Positions 1-11,930 of a stretch of DNA of 64,000 bases are shown in pieces (position 1 is the first letter of the stretch; each line of letters opens with the position of its first letter). The notes under the pieces are model-generated. The model did not search any database. It was not told the origin of the DNA and was given only the letters and a program-made list of their open reading frames with translations. The position numbers and the translations under genes were made by a program. The stretch is from Agapanthus africanus (Eukaryota > Streptophyta > Magnoliopsida > Asparagales > Amaryllidaceae): assembly GCA_030015575.1 (NCBI GenBank), contig CM057349.1, forward strand, positions 256,489,077-256,553,076. Direction: 5' to 3'.

Positions 1-475
1 CAGGATGTCGGGAATCTTGTTGAATTGCCCGACTTGATATTGAAAAGTGTTTTCGATTTTGAGACTAAAATGCGGGGTTTATAATTGTTAGGCATGCGAT
101 GTCTAAGTAATTCATTTGGTCAGGCATGCGATGTCTGAGGAGATTGCGGATTCCAACTGTTGGTTTTACACTTTCTTTTCTGTGACCGTAAGTGTAATAT
201 GTGATATCGCCGGTTTCGTTGCTATATGTAAACGACAATTGGGATGGACATATTTACTTACGTTGATGACATGTGATGTTATGTGTTGCTGGATATGTTA
301 TATTGGATCGTCGTGTTTGAATAGCCGGGGGTTTTTATGTGAGACGAGTGTTTTTCATTTTCATTCATGTAAAAACTTGTATGTAATATTCTTTTATTTG
401 GGGCGCTTCCAGGTTGCGGAAGATGTCACCCTTTGTATATTATTTACTTTTCCGCACTAGGATAGACCCAAGGAG

Positions 476-578
476 GAGAGCACAAGTAACCGGGTTCTGG
501 AGTCCAGTGGGAGACCAACTCGAGGAGTCGAGTCCGGGTCTCCTAACTCTAGAATTGGTAGGGTTGCTTGCCGCTCTC
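476..578 (+). repeat. Leader hairpin module (E1)
   Basis: The ends GAGAGC and GCTCTC pair. Inside them CAAGTAACC pairs with GGTTGCTTG (one G-T), and GTTCTGGAGT pairs with ACTCTAGAAT (two G-T). The equivalent E2 module (12440-12542) has GGGTGC/GCACCC and CAAACTACCGG/CCGGTAGTTTG at the same places, so sequences differ while pairing is kept. Confidence 0.7.
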
Positions 579-1009
579 GTAGGGGTCTAGGGGTGTGGGT
601 TTGGCTATTCATCACGACCGTGGAATCCGTGTTTTATACTGGCTCGTATTGAAAACACGGACGTCCTAGTATATCCAATATTTCATATGTTTCTTCTGCT
701 GCGATATCTGTGATGTGATCATGTGATGTTCTTTGATAGATACTGTATATAGTATATATGATATATTATATAGACGTTACTTATGTTTTACACCCGCGCT
801 AGCCCTGCCCCGCTCTGCCGTTAGTTACCTAACCTAACGGTGCACGAGGGGACATCGAGGCGAATGCGGATGGCATAAGTGTACGTCGTATTTATCTGTG
901 ATGTTTAGGTATTTTAAATGATGGGACTTCATTAATGAGATTAATGAAATAAAAGAAACCTAAGATGTTGTAGAATCGAATTTCAAAATAAAACAGGTAG
1001 CTACAGTTC

Positions 1010-1250
1010 TTGCTTTGCACAGCGGTATATATGATATATCCTGCACCTTATTCGATGAGGAAAGGACCGAGATCCCTTCACCGGGAGTGACTCCTTTAGC
1101 AATAACTGGCAGATGCTACACACTCGGTTTGTCTTTTGATTGCTTTTAAGAGTTTTTGCTTTGCACAGTGATATATATGATATATCCCGCACCTCATTCG
1201 ATGAGGAAAGGACCGACGATCCCTTCACCGGGAGTGACTCCTTTAGCAAA
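1010..1250 (+). repeat. Two-copy structured leader module (E1)
   Basis: Two copies of a module of about 90 bp share an invariant core around GAGATCCCTTCACCGGGAG. In both copies AAAGGA (1061-1066 and 1207-1212) pairs with TCCTTT (1092-1097 and 1239-1244). An A/T-rich palindrome, GATATAT...ATATATC, precedes each core. Confidence 0.7.
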
Positions 1251-1396
1251 ACTGGAAAAGCCTCAAAAACACTCCATTTTAAAATCATTCGATCCTGCAA
1301 CGATATCAAGTTCATTACGCAATAGGTTTTCAGAAAAACCTGTCGTAGCCCTCCGTCATTTCAGATACGTACTAGTTAGTATTCGTGCTGCGGTTG

Positions 1397-1590
1397 TTTG
1401 GCCTCCGTCAAGGCGTAGTGTACGGTAGCTAACTAGTGCTTATCTGCTAGCATATGATGCGATTGGATTAGGGTATTCGTACGGCATTGTTTGGCCTCCG
1501 TCAAGGGTCGTGCGGGTGGGTTTAATTCAATCAGGAAATGACGGGTTGAACTTGACTAGCGGACTATGGGTTGTTTGGCCTCCGTCAAGG
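1397..1590 (+). repeat. Three-copy short hairpin motif (E1)
   Basis: The 17-bp motif TTTGGCCTCCGTCAAGG occurs identically at 1397-1413, 1490-1506 and 1574-1590. Other elements have three copies at the same places with a different but internally uniform sequence. Confidence 0.85.
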
Positions 1591-2076
1591 TCATAGCGAG
1601 CTAGGGGCAAAATATTATCGGGAATTTCAAGTGTTGAAATTTGCAATGAGATTGCATACCTTCTATGAGATAGTTGGATCCCGATACCCGCTGCGAGTAA
1701 GAGTTACTCCTGGGAGAGTTTTATACATTACAATTAGCCGATCAAGTAGGTGTCTAGAAAGGTGTCAACGGGGTTACGCCTCTGGGAAAACGAGGTTTAC
1801 ATTAATTAGGTTCGTGCGAAAGCACGGGGGACCTCCCTCAAAGTACCGACACTGGCCTGGCTGAAAGATTGGCGAACTTGTAGTGTGTAATATAATCCCG
1901 GCTAGTCTTTCCTTTTAGGGTTTGAAGGAAGATTTGATAAAAAGCAGTGGGAGCCATCCTGATTAGATAAAATAATAACCAATCTATTCTTGAAAGAGCG
2001 CACGCTGAGTGTTTTCTTCTCTCTCTCTCCTGGTAGCGACCATATCACGCCTTAATCAAGATAATAATACGGATTA

Positions 2077-4830
2077 TTGACCGAACCCGCTTGTTATACT
2101 GAGCTGGGGAACGTTGGTCCCGCTCCAACTTATAATTGTTATAAGACAGAGCAGGAAATAGGGGATTACCAGAATTCCCGTGTCGCCCAAACGAAAAGAG
2201 TGCATGATGATGCATCATCTTCGGGTGTGTTCATTATACAGAACTGTTTCTCAGTATCCTTTACGTCCTGGGTATATGATACCAGATCAGGATCCCAGAT
2301 ATGTAATCTGTTACATAGGGCTACAGAAAGGTAGAGGACTGAGAACGGGTGATAAGTTTCATGAGGCAGAAAACGGGGCAAGTGTTGCAGCCAAGTCTGT
2401 CGGTCACTGTCACCCTGTATTACAAATACATTGATTCTGAACGAATGTTATTAGATACCGAACCTGATATACAAAATCATATCAGTCTCTTTATTAGTAA
2501 AGAAATGATAAAATTTTGTATGGTTGGATTATGTTTTGAACATTTCCTATATCAAAAGTTGATCGGTTCAGGCACGTTATCTAAAAGCATTGATGTTCTA
2601 AATCAAACTACAGTTCTTAGTATACAGAACACACACAAGAGGAAGAGTTCAGAAATGAACGGATCCTTCTTGAGGTATTGTAGACTAGGTCATATCAATG
2701 CGACCCGACTAGCTAAGTTACATTTAGATGCATATTTAAATCAGTTTGAATTTGCATCTTATGAAACTTGCCAGTCATGTCACAAAGATAAGATGACCAT
2801 AGCTCTGTTTATTGGAAACAGAGAAAGAGTTGGTAAACTCTTGGGATGTTACATGTTGATGTATGTAGGTCCCCTGTCTACACATGCCAAGACCGGTTCT
2901 TTATACTTCATTACATTCTCTGATGATCTCTTTTGATTCAGACATATGTTCCTGTTGAAACATAAGTCAGAACCTTTTGAGATGTTCACAGAATATAAGT
3001 TAGAAGTAGAGAACCAATACGGGTATAAGTATTATGTCCTATGATGAGATCAAGGAGGAGAATACTTGAGCACGAAAATCCTGGATTATTCTAAAGGAGA
3101 ATGAGATTCTCTCTCAGCATTACTCCTCTGTATACACCATAGCACGATGGTATATCGGGGCGGAGCAATAACACCCTATATGATAAGGTGTGCTCTATGA
3201 TGAGTACTACTGAGTTACCTTTTTCCTTTTGGGAGTTATGCGCTTGAGAAGCTGCATACCTATTGAACAGGGTTCCAATCAAATCAGTTGCCTACCATTT
3301 CATATGTGATATGGAAAGGGAAGAGCCCATATCTTAAGCTAGTTAAGATTTGGGGTTGTCCGGCCTATGTCTGAAAGCAAAATCCGGAAAAGCTCGAGGC
3401 AAGATCTGTTATGTACAACTGGAAAGGTTCCAGCTATACAAACAACAGCAGATGATTTGATACAACCAAAGGATTCAGTAGATTCCAACGAACCTCAGCC
3501 TCTCCGCTGATTTAGTAGGGTTCCTCACCCACCTGAGAGATACTTCTGTTTCTCTATGACAGTGGGAGCGAGGATTGCATCATGAGATGATGACCCAACT
3601 AGCTTCGAGCAGGCCATCGAGAGTAAGACTCTATAAGAATGGCTGGATGCTTAGTGATCTGAGATGGAATCCATATACACCAACAAAGTATGGACTTTGG
3701 TTGCTATATCTGAAGGGTTAAATCCCCATCAGAAGCAAGTATATCTTGAGAAGATTACTTGGTGTACATGGAAAAGTTGAGACTTTCAAAGCTAGACTTG
3801 TTAAGGGTTTTCGTCATCGACCAGGCGTGGATAATGATGAAACCTTTTCCAGTGGCTATGCTTAAGTCCATTCAGATCCTACTTACCACGGCTACATACC
3901 ATGACTACGATATCTGGTGGTTGGGTGTCATGACAGCTTTTCTAAATGATGTTTAGAAGAGAGTGTCTATAAGTACACAGCCAGAGGGCTTCGTAGACAG
4001 TGGGAGCAGCGGAAACGTGTGCAAGATGCTTTATAGGATTAAAGCAAGCATCGCGGAGTTGGATCATCTGTTTTGATATAGTAGTCAAAGAGTTTGACAT
4101 CATCAAAATGATAGATGAACCTTGTATAAACAAAAAGGTAGTAGGGAGTATGGTGGTAATCCTCGTAGAGTACGTGGATGACATACTCTTGATAGGGAAG
4201 GAGTTTCCTATGCTGCGCTCGGTCAATCTCCGCCTATCACCAGAATTCTCCATAAAGGATCAAAGTGATACCTCCTAAATCCTGGATTTTGGATCTATGA
4301 GATAGATCTAAATGGATGTTAGGATACTCACTAGCTGTAGTGAGATGGTATCAATCGACCCTGGGGAGAATCACTGGAAGGGTTCCAGGGTGATAAAGAC
4401 GACTGAATGTCAGTTGCAGGCATTGTCTTTACCCTCAGTAAAGGGACGGTATATTGGAAGAGTTCCAAGCTAGATACCGTGGCATACTAGACGATAAAGG
4501 CACGATACATCGCTACTTAAGATGCTACCAAAGAGGCTGTTTGGGTGTATATTGGTTCATAAGATGAACTACGTTCCTACCATTGTGTGACAATGGAGTT
4601 GTGGCTTATGCCAAGGAACGTCCGTCCCATCAGTGATCCAGACATATTCTAAGGCAGTATCACTTGATCATGGAGATGGTTGATCTCCAGGGAGATCGAG
4701 GTTAGGAGGGTAGAATCAGAGGACAACACAGCGGATCCACTCACGAAAGGCCTTTTCCCAGAGAGAGACTTTTATGGGATGGTTGAGTATGAGATACTGC
4801 AACCACTGCTACAGATGGCCCTAGTGCAAG
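2077..4830 (+). pseudogene. E1 pol pseudogene (PR-IN-RT-RNase H remnants)
   Basis: This is a broken copia polyprotein. The first stretch (2077-2334) matches the start of the E2 frame, including GLGNVG and a protease-like D-T-R-S-G-S stretch (2277-2300) where E2 has DTGSGS. A GAG-pre-integrase/integrase remnant follows (about 2640-3400), then RT with an intact YVDDILLIG motif near 4170-4200, then an RNase H remnant to about 4780. The reading frame changes many times and no segment exceeds 200 codons, so no working protein is possible. The match is to E2; family functions (cDNA synthesis and integration) are known for copia elements in general. Confidence 0.85.
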
Positions 4831-4841
4831 TGGATACTAGT

Positions 4842-5831
4842 CGGTTATATGCGATATGACCGGATCGTTAAATCAAGAGTTGATTTAATGATTTAATGCA
4901 TAATTATATATTTGATATATTACTTTGCACTAACTAGTATTGGTTCACTTTAAACGGATTTTCTCACTTGGTTTGTGCACATTGTATATGTGATATACTT
5001 TTGTACACTTGATTGTATCATGTTTGATGATACATGTTTAACTATAGTTAAGTGTAATGAATTAAGCCATGGTTAAACTAATGATTAGGGTTTTCTTTTT
5101 ATTACTTATTTATTTATTTATTTATTTTGAATAGATAAGAAAAGAATGGTTGCTAATTTTGGAGTTTAGTTGAAGCTTCATGAAGCTTTGACTTTGTAAC
5201 CATTCTTGTCTTCATCTTAAACCCTAACCATTAATCTAACTTTGGTTAATTCTCTACACTTGACCATGGTTCTAATATGATAAGTATTCATTTTCTTTTC
5301 CAAATATAATTAACTTATCATATTTCTTTCTTCTTCTTCTTCATCTTCTTTCATGAAGAAAAAGCAAGCTCCATCAATGGTGATTGATGGAAATGAGTGA
5401 GAAATCCAATTCTAAAGTCTACCCACTTCCTATTTCTTCATCCTCTACCTCTTGCCAAGTAGTAGAGTGTGTTTACTTCACAGGTTTCTTGACTTGGTGA
5501 ATTCGGAGCTTGATTTAGCGATGCCTCGACGTAGATCATCTTCGGCATGGACATCGACGACCTAGCTTGCCCATTCTCCGACGAAGCCGACGCTAGAGCC
5601 CGGATTTGATTTGGACAGCGGAGAGGACTTCGTTGCGGAGCTATGGAGGTGGAGCACCGGATCTACAAAGGTTGTATTTCCGTATTCCCTTAGTTAAGTG
5701 TTAACTAGTTAGCTTTTTCGCCTAGAAATCTAGCAAACGATCCGTAGTCGGGTCTCTCGGCACCCGTAAAATTTTATAATGGCATGTTCGATGCCTTGTG
5801 AGACCTCATTAGGGTGCCTAGGAACCCTACA
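4842..5831 (+). repeat. E1 3' LTR remnant (probable)
   Basis: The sequence follows the pol end and the motif GTGCAAGTGG that precedes the LTR in E2. It resembles the second half of an Angela LTR in layout (A/T-rich zone, pyrimidine-rich zone, GACGA-rich zone, ending in CA). The usual TGTTAG or TGTTGG start is absent and the length is only about 1 kb, so the first half was probably deleted. The right end at ACCCTACA is a guess from similarity. Confidence 0.5.
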
Positions 5832-6103
5832 CTTATTTGAGACAGAGACCAGTGATGTTTATTCTTTCGACCTTAGAGTCGCACGTTATATTTCTGTGGA
5901 TTTCTTGTTGTTGGAGTTTCCTTTCTGTTGTGATCCTCGCCTTTAGGAGTTGTATATTATGTTGCTAGCTGGTTGACTCATAATGGTTTTCCTACACTCT
6001 ACTTCTTTTCTTGGTTTGGATTTCTGGGCTCGGCTTACTTAGAGCACGTACGCCTTGGGACGTTCGTAGCCTAAGTGCCGGTCATGTTCCGTACTTTCGG
6101 GAC
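5832..6103. other. Segment upstream of the antisense gene
   Basis: No gene or repeat is recognised here. The reading frame of the antisense gene is open from about 5981 without an ATG before 6104. The segment could hold that gene's promoter, but no clear motif is seen. Confidence 0.4.
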
Positions 6104-9100
6104 ATGACAAAGGCCCTGGGCATCTTTGGCAAACTGTTCACAGAATCTGAGGAGCAGGGCGTCACTTTTAAGAGCTTCATCGCTTCCTTCCTTCGCGAGG
6201 ATGTCCTGTCGAAGACGGCTCCGAAGTTTGCAAACATTAATGACCCCTTTGGGTTTGGTTTGAACAGGCGGCCGACTAAGGAATCGGATTTACCGCAGTA
6301 CTACATTCCTATTACGTCGCCGGTATCTTTCGAATCGATTGCAGCTCCCGGCATGGATGAGGAGACATTCTTTGTGGGTTTTATCTGTATCTGGCTCAGC
6401 TGGTTCGTCATTCCCATGCATCGTCGCTTCATGAGAGTCTCGGTGATCTATCCGGCTCATTGTATTGTTGAGGGGACACGGCTAGCCGTAAGCATCCCGA
6501 CGCTAGCGCATCTCTATCATGGGTTGGGTGCCGCGGCTAATACTTCGACTCCCGGCGTGGACATAGTAAACTTTTCTCTCCATTACTTCACGTCTTGGAT
6601 CGAAATACACGTGTTGGGGGCCTTTGCTGCGCACCAGCGACCCGCATTTTACGACGCCTATACCTTCCCGTGACTCATGCGGTTAGTGGATGCTTCTGCC
6701 CCTGACCCGACTCAATTTGGGGCCATCCGTGTGTTGATTGCTCCTTATGCTACCACGGGCGGATTGGTATTTGTTGATCAGGTTCTATCCTCTCCTTCAG
6801 GTCCAATCCAACAACTCCATGACTTGTCGAAAGAGGGGGCACCTTCTCTGAAGCCCCGGGAGGCCACGCACTTGTACACGATCAGACCAGGTTATCTGGT
6901 ATTCCGTCAGAACAGTGTGGCCCTCTTTATACGGTACAATCCGAATCGCTTCGCCCGGCAGCTTGGATATGATCAGGGCGTTCCCTTTGAGGCTTTCACA
7001 GTTGCACCGGTTCTTTCGCCTGAAGCTATTCGCGATGCTTCTCACCACTTTGCGAGGCTGAACACTGGTTCCCGCTTCATGATCCCTGAAGCTGACGATA
7101 TTCCCTAATGCGTGGGGTCCTTTATGGGCTGGTACCTTCATCGGGTCAGCCTGATTATTGCTGAGGAGAAGAGGGTGCTCCTTAGATATGGTACTCCTGC
7201 TCAGGTTCAGGCCACGGGAGTTCCGCGCGACCGCGCACACCGGTCCGCTTTCCCTTGAGGGATACCAGTGTCGCGCTCATTCCGGGGGAGTCGGAGGTGG
7301 ACCTCACTCCCACGATTGGCATGCTATTGGATACCCGGGCTCAGTCGAGGGGTAAAAGGGCTCCGGTAGCAGTACCACCACCCGTGGCGTCGGCAATGGC
7401 CGTGTCATCCTCGGTCGCAGCGCCAAGCGAGGGTGAAGGGAACGAGGGTGTTGAAGGTGAGGTGGGTCGGCGTCGTGCCAAGGCTCCACGGGGGAGGAAA
7501 CGGTCGTCCTCGGCGGCCGGTTCTGGATCCAAGCGGCGGAAGAAGGTGGCTACCAACTTGCTCGACTCTTTAGTAGAGTCTGAGTCCATTCTTCAGGACG
7601 AACCCTTGGCTCTGCAAGAATCGGACGCTGGCTTACTTTTTCCCAGTTCAACTGCCGAGGAAGCCGCACAGTTAGCTGAGGCTATAAGACGTTCTCAAGA
7701 CGAGTCAGAGAACGTAAGAATTCCGAAGAAGCCCTACCCAGCCGTCATTTTCTATGAAGACCCTTCGTGGATTCGGCGACGATTCATCGGCCCTTTGGAG
7801 GAATGGGGCGAAAGATCCCTTAAACAGGCTACTTCGGAGGACGCTGCGGATGCGTTTTCATTGTGGACTGGTGGCCACGAGTCCACCCTTGAACCTCGGC
7901 GAGCACACCTCCTCGAGAAGGAGCGTCGGCTTGAACAAGCCATATTGAAAGCTTCCTTGCGCATCGGTATGTTCTTGTTATTTCTTTGTAATATTTTATA
8001 TTGTCTGCACTTGTATATATGTATTCTTATCCTTGTGTGAACTGTGCAGAGACTTCGGCGTTGGGAGAGGTTCCTACGGGTTTACTGACTGTAGAGCCTG
8101 CTGATACCCCTAGTGAAACACTGCTAAGTGTGGAGGGGGTTGACGAAACTGTTCCTCCTGCGATAGAGCCTCCTGTGGTGGTTCCTGCTCCCGAAGCATT
8201 CGCTCCCTTAGGGGAGGCACCTTTGGTGATTGCTGTCCCAATGGCTCTCCCTGAGGGCGGCTCAGAGGTTGCGGTGGAGGCCGTTGAAGGTAACCTTCTA
8301 CATTTTAAATTAGTAATCTTTCCATTATCTGAACTCTTTTGTCTTTTCAGAATTGCGCGGGTTGGCGGCTTCGATTGCCGACTTGTCTCTAAGGCAGTCT
8401 TTTCAGCGCCTGTTGGAGATGGCTGCTCCACAAGAAATATCTCCTCAGTGGATCGTCCTTTCTTCTAGGCAAGGTTAGTGTTGTCCACCTTCTGTTCACA
8501 GCATTGCTATTATTTCACAAAATGACATTGATGTCCTTTACAGTCATGGAGGCCGATGATGAGGTTGAGGTTCTTGAAGGGCCAGGGGAGTCTTCAGCTC
8601 CTTCTTGCATGACCGTGGGTAAGTAAAGTTCCAACATTGTTCCTTTTGTTCTTGATTTACAAGTTTCGCTGACTGTTTATAAATCTGAATAGCTCTGCCG
8701 GTCCCTACTGCGTTGGAGTTGCGCGTCACTATGCCACCCGGCCCCTACGCTCTGAGAGCTTCGGAACGGATGGCCAAGCTAAGCCTCGCCTCTCTGTCAT
8801 CTTTGATCGAGGAGCTTCGTGCTGGTAGAGTAATTACGGCCGAAGCATTTGCTGCCGAAGCTAACGGCTCCCTTCCCTTTCTCGCCACCTATCATAGAAA
8901 AGCGGTGGTGCAAGTCTGGGTTGAGTTCTGCCGGCAGGTGGAGGCTTGCTTGCATGTGCTCGAGTGTACCCGCCTTTCTTCGGAGGCTGTGGCTGCGAAG
9001 GCGAGCTTGCGGGGTATGATAGAGCGGTGCGCGGTGAACATGGTGTCGTGCGAGAAGAGGATCGGCCGCAAATTCTCGGAGAGGGAGCTGGCTTCTAAGG

Positions 9101-9396
9101 CGCTGAACGAGCTCCAAGCCAACCTTACAGTAAAAGCCAACAAAACGTATGAACTCTAGCAAGTACTTCAAGAGGCCATCAAGGAGGTGGTGGCCATCGA
9201 CAAAGCCGCCGTGTTCACTCGTGAAAGGGTTGAGGCCCACAAGGCTACCGAGAAGGAGTTCGAAGGTCGGCTTGCCTCATATCAGGCCCAGCAGGCTCAG
9301 GCGGAGGCCCGTCTTTTAGCGATATTGAATCATGAAGGCGAGGCGCAGCGAAAGAGGGATGAATTGACCAATCTGCTAAATCGCCCGCCGACCTGA
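6104..9396 (+). pseudogene. Antisense gene of the Tat element: plant-mobile-domain-like protein, spliced, with stops
   Basis: Five exons can be joined in frame: 6104-7966, 8050-8289, 8351-8473, 8544-8618 and 8693-9396. All four introns (83, 61, 70 and 74 bp) are GT-AG and phase 1. Exon 1 encodes a region like the plant mobile domain (about residues 85-165: FFVGFICIWLSWFVIP, then a basic stretch, LAVSIPTLAHLYHGL and HYFTSWIE). A Ser/Ala/Pro- and Lys/Arg-rich linker with KRRKK, an acidic stretch, and a helical, charged C-terminal part follow. Defects are TGA at 6671-6673, TAA at 7106-7108, a one-base frameshift near 7250 and TAG at 9157-9159. The ATG at 6104 is the first in frame. Function is unknown; such ORFs are known as additional antisense ORFs of Tat elements. 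The rest of the frame is well kept, so decay is recent. Confidence 0.8.
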
Positions 9397-9607
9397 GAAC
9401 TTGTATATATTTCTTTTTTTTCTTCCTTTGTACAAACTCCTGAATAAGAGTATATTTTTTTTTGTTTCTTTCACGAATTGTACTTTGTATTCATTTTGAT
9501 TCATGAATAAAAGACATATTTTCTTCACAATGGTGTGTCTCTTTGACTGAATGTATTATGTAGATAGTCTATCTCAATTTCTTTGTAGGATAACGATGGC
9601 TTAGGAT
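9397..9607 (+). other. 3' flank of the antisense gene
   Basis: The segment is A/T-rich, with T-runs and two possible polyadenylation signals: GAATAAGAG near 9440 and AATAAA at 9506-9511. It fits a 3' untranslated region of the gene ending at 9396. The E2 insertion follows. Confidence 0.45.
9506..9511 (+). terminator. Possible polyadenylation signal AATAAA
   Basis: The hexamer lies 110 bp after the stop codon of the antisense gene in an A/T-rich stretch. The position suits a plant poly(A) signal, but such hexamers occur often by chance. Confidence 0.35.
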
Positions 9608-9612
9608 TCAGG
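9608..9612. repeat. Target-site duplication TCAGG, left copy (E2)
   Basis: TCAGG stands directly before the LTR start TGTTAG and again directly after the 3' LTR end CTAACA (19470-19474). Five bases is the normal duplication for copia integrase. Confidence 0.97.
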
Positions 9613-11722
9613 TGTTAGATATGTATGCCCTAGAAGCCATTATTGTATAATACTAGTTTGTATAATACATTTTGGAAGCTTGGGATATATATACGGTTTT
9701 ACGACAGTCTTGCTCGATATAGTAGTATGCTACTTGGTTTGTTTCTATTTTAATATGTGTATATGTTTCTTTTAACATATCGCTAAAATATATTGATGGA
9801 GCCCTTAGGATCTTTGCGTGACTACCGGCGTTGTGATGGCGATCACACTAGTGGGGGTTGGGTAGTCTATAAGCACATCCTTATTCTGTTCCCTAGTCGT
9901 AGGATTATCGAGACAGGGCGTCGATATTCCAGAGTAGACTGGTGCATACGCTTCTCATCCCAGCAGGGGAGATGGTCTGTCCCACAGCCATCAGTACGTC
10001 GTACGGGAGATAGTATGCAGATGCTCGTTAGGTTACGAGTACACTGGACAGGACTCGTCGGGAACTATTGGTTGGTATTATACCTATCGTCAGTTAACAG
10101 TTCCCAGGTGACATGAGTACAGCTTAGTCCGCTGACTTGACACTGTCACTTCGCCTCGAGTGTGTTCCCACTGTTCTTTGATTACTACCCTACCACGGCT
10201 CTACTGAGTCGTGCAAACAGGTAGTAGTTGGGTGCAGTCCCGAAGCACTTAGAGGCAGTGACGGTTAGACAGGATTCGTCTCTCCCGGTATTGGGAGTTG
10301 ATATCGCGTTGTGTTTAGGAGAGCCATTACACATAGTCGTCCCTGGCCAGGGCAAGCGAGATATACTGGTAGGTTTCCAGTGTTATCTCAGGGTGTTCTG
10401 GGCTACACTCCGACACGACTTGTACCGCTATTAGGGGACTGACGTTTACCACCACCTAGGCCCGCTATGCGATATTATCAGACGAACAGACCGGACTGTA
10501 CGGAGATTGTCACATACAGGCTCAGTAAGAGTTCGGATGGGTTTACCTCATCAGTCTTCTTATCGGCATCTACCTGCGGACCGTTACGTACAGCTAGTGC
10601 CGCTTGCGGTCTGTGGTTAACCCCACTGCCAGCGTAGTGTCGAGTCTTTAGAGTCCCACACAGAGGGTTAATCGCCTTTGGGCAAAACAGAGTAGAGGTC
10701 GCATGGTTTTGCGACGGGGTTCGTTCACATCCGCGCACTTGTGCACGTTTGGTGTCCGGACAGTTATTACTAGCAGGCTTTGATTTAAGCCAGATCCTAG
10801 TATATGTTTTGGGATTGGTTTTATCTCATTGTATTCGTGTTCCTCGGAACACGGATGCGGGTGTGTATGCACAGTTGACTGAGACAGAGGCAGAGGATTC
10901 TCATTAGGGTTATGGTACGGGTGTGTATGCACAGTTGATTGTTGTCTTTTTCCAAACCCTAATGAGAATAGGAAATATGATTAAAAATATTAGTTAACAA
11001 TTATTGTGCCATGGTTGAGTTGAATTCTTGACTTTTGTTGACTTGTTGACTTTAGTTGACCGGTTGACCAAAGTAGACTTGTTGACCATCATCATTTGTT
11101 TTCAAAGATGCTTCTTATTTTTTGCACAAAGCATTTAATGAATGAAATGATAATGGTCATTCATCAACTCACCATCACAAATTGTTAATTATTATTATTG
11201 TTATCATTTTCTAAAATATGAGAGCATGGTTGTAAAAAAAAATTGATCATTCTTACTTGCATCTTCTCTCTCATCCATAACTCTCATCCTCTTCCTCCCT
11301 CTCAAGGAAAAATCCCTCTCATGAGTTGAGAACCATTTGCATTCAAGATAAAACTCCAAAACTCATCTCTACTCATCCTAAGGTTGAAGGTCTAGCAAGC
11401 CTAATACTTTAGTTACCTCAAGTTCGAGGAAGGAGCTCAAGGTAGAGGCCCTCGGGCGGATCTTTCTTCGGCAAAGAGGAGACGACGAGGAGGAGCCATT
11501 CAAGCTACTACAAGGAGCTAGCAAGGAGGAGAACAACAAGAAGAGAAGGAGTTCAAGACTAGGTATAACCCCCTAACCGAGTAGCTAAAGCTCATAGTTG
11601 TTGCTAGTGTGTTGTTTAGCAAAGATCCGGGTTTTCTAGTCCATGTTACCAAAAGCCCAAAAATCGTTTTTCACCGTTTCCGCAACCCCGAAAGAACCGG
11701 GAGAGGTAACGTGGACCTAACA
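9613..11722 (+). repeat. E2 5' LTR
   Basis: Starts TGTTAGATATG and ends GACCTAACA, 2110 bp, matching the copy at 17362-19469. A CTATAAG TATA-like site lies at 9867-9873. A hairpin CGTGTTCC/GGAACACG sits at 10836-10853. Apparent open frames in the LTR have no matches to known domains and are not meaningful. Confidence 0.97.
9867..9873 (+). promoter_or_regulatory. TATA-like CTATAAG in the LTR
   Basis: CTATAAG followed by CACATCC occurs at the same distance (about 250 bp) from the LTR start in E2, E3 and E4, with a variant in E5/E6. Conservation between otherwise different LTRs suggests a core promoter. It would give a short U3 and a very long transcribed leader; the start site is not shown by the sequence. 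Confidence 0.35.
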
Positions 11723-11723
11723 G

Positions 11724-11735
11724 TGGTATCAGAGC
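11724..11735 (+). other. Primer binding site of E2
   Basis: TGGTATCAGAGC, one base after the LTR, is complementary to the 3' end of plant initiator-Met tRNA, the usual primer of copia elements. Confidence 0.95.
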
Positions 11736-11930
11736 CTAGCTAAACACACCCTAGCATGTTAGCAAAGTATCTAGAATTTCGATCGGACAAAAAACCGCAA
11801 AACACCCCGAAAATGCTAACTTTCTGCCGATTTTTATTTCTGCTCAAAAAATAATAAATCATGTACTAAAAATCGGTTCAGGATTTTTAAAGAACACACA
11901 AGAAAATTGATCCACCAACTCGGTCAAAGC

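Larger units (their letters stand above)
1..2036 (+). other. E1 non-coding structured leader
   Basis: There is no coding frame that resembles gag. The segment aligns by eye with the E2 leader (11736-14020). It contains a long hairpin module (476-578), a two-copy module (about 1010-1250), three copies of a short hairpin motif (1397, 1490 and 1574) and the polypyrimidine/AG site ending at 2036. Small open frames here are chance and are not conserved between elements. Confidence 0.7.
1..5831 (+). mobile_element. E1: decayed Ty1/copia (Angela-type) element, 5' end outside window
   Basis: The segment matches E2 (9613-19469) in order: structured non-coding leader, polypyrimidine/AG site, protease start, integrase, RT, RNase H and the region before the 3' LTR. 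It has no 5' LTR in the window and many stops and frameshifts, so it is the most decayed copia copy here. The right border is placed at 5831, where the sequence ends ACCCTACA, comparable to the LTR ends GACCTAACA of E2 and CACTTACA of E3. The upstream target-site copy is outside the window, so the border is an inference. Confidence 0.75.

Noticed and set aside
1-460. Frame of 114 codons at 116-460
   Set aside because: It lies in the non-coding leader of E1; the equivalent E2 region has stops in all frames and no gag-like motif is present.
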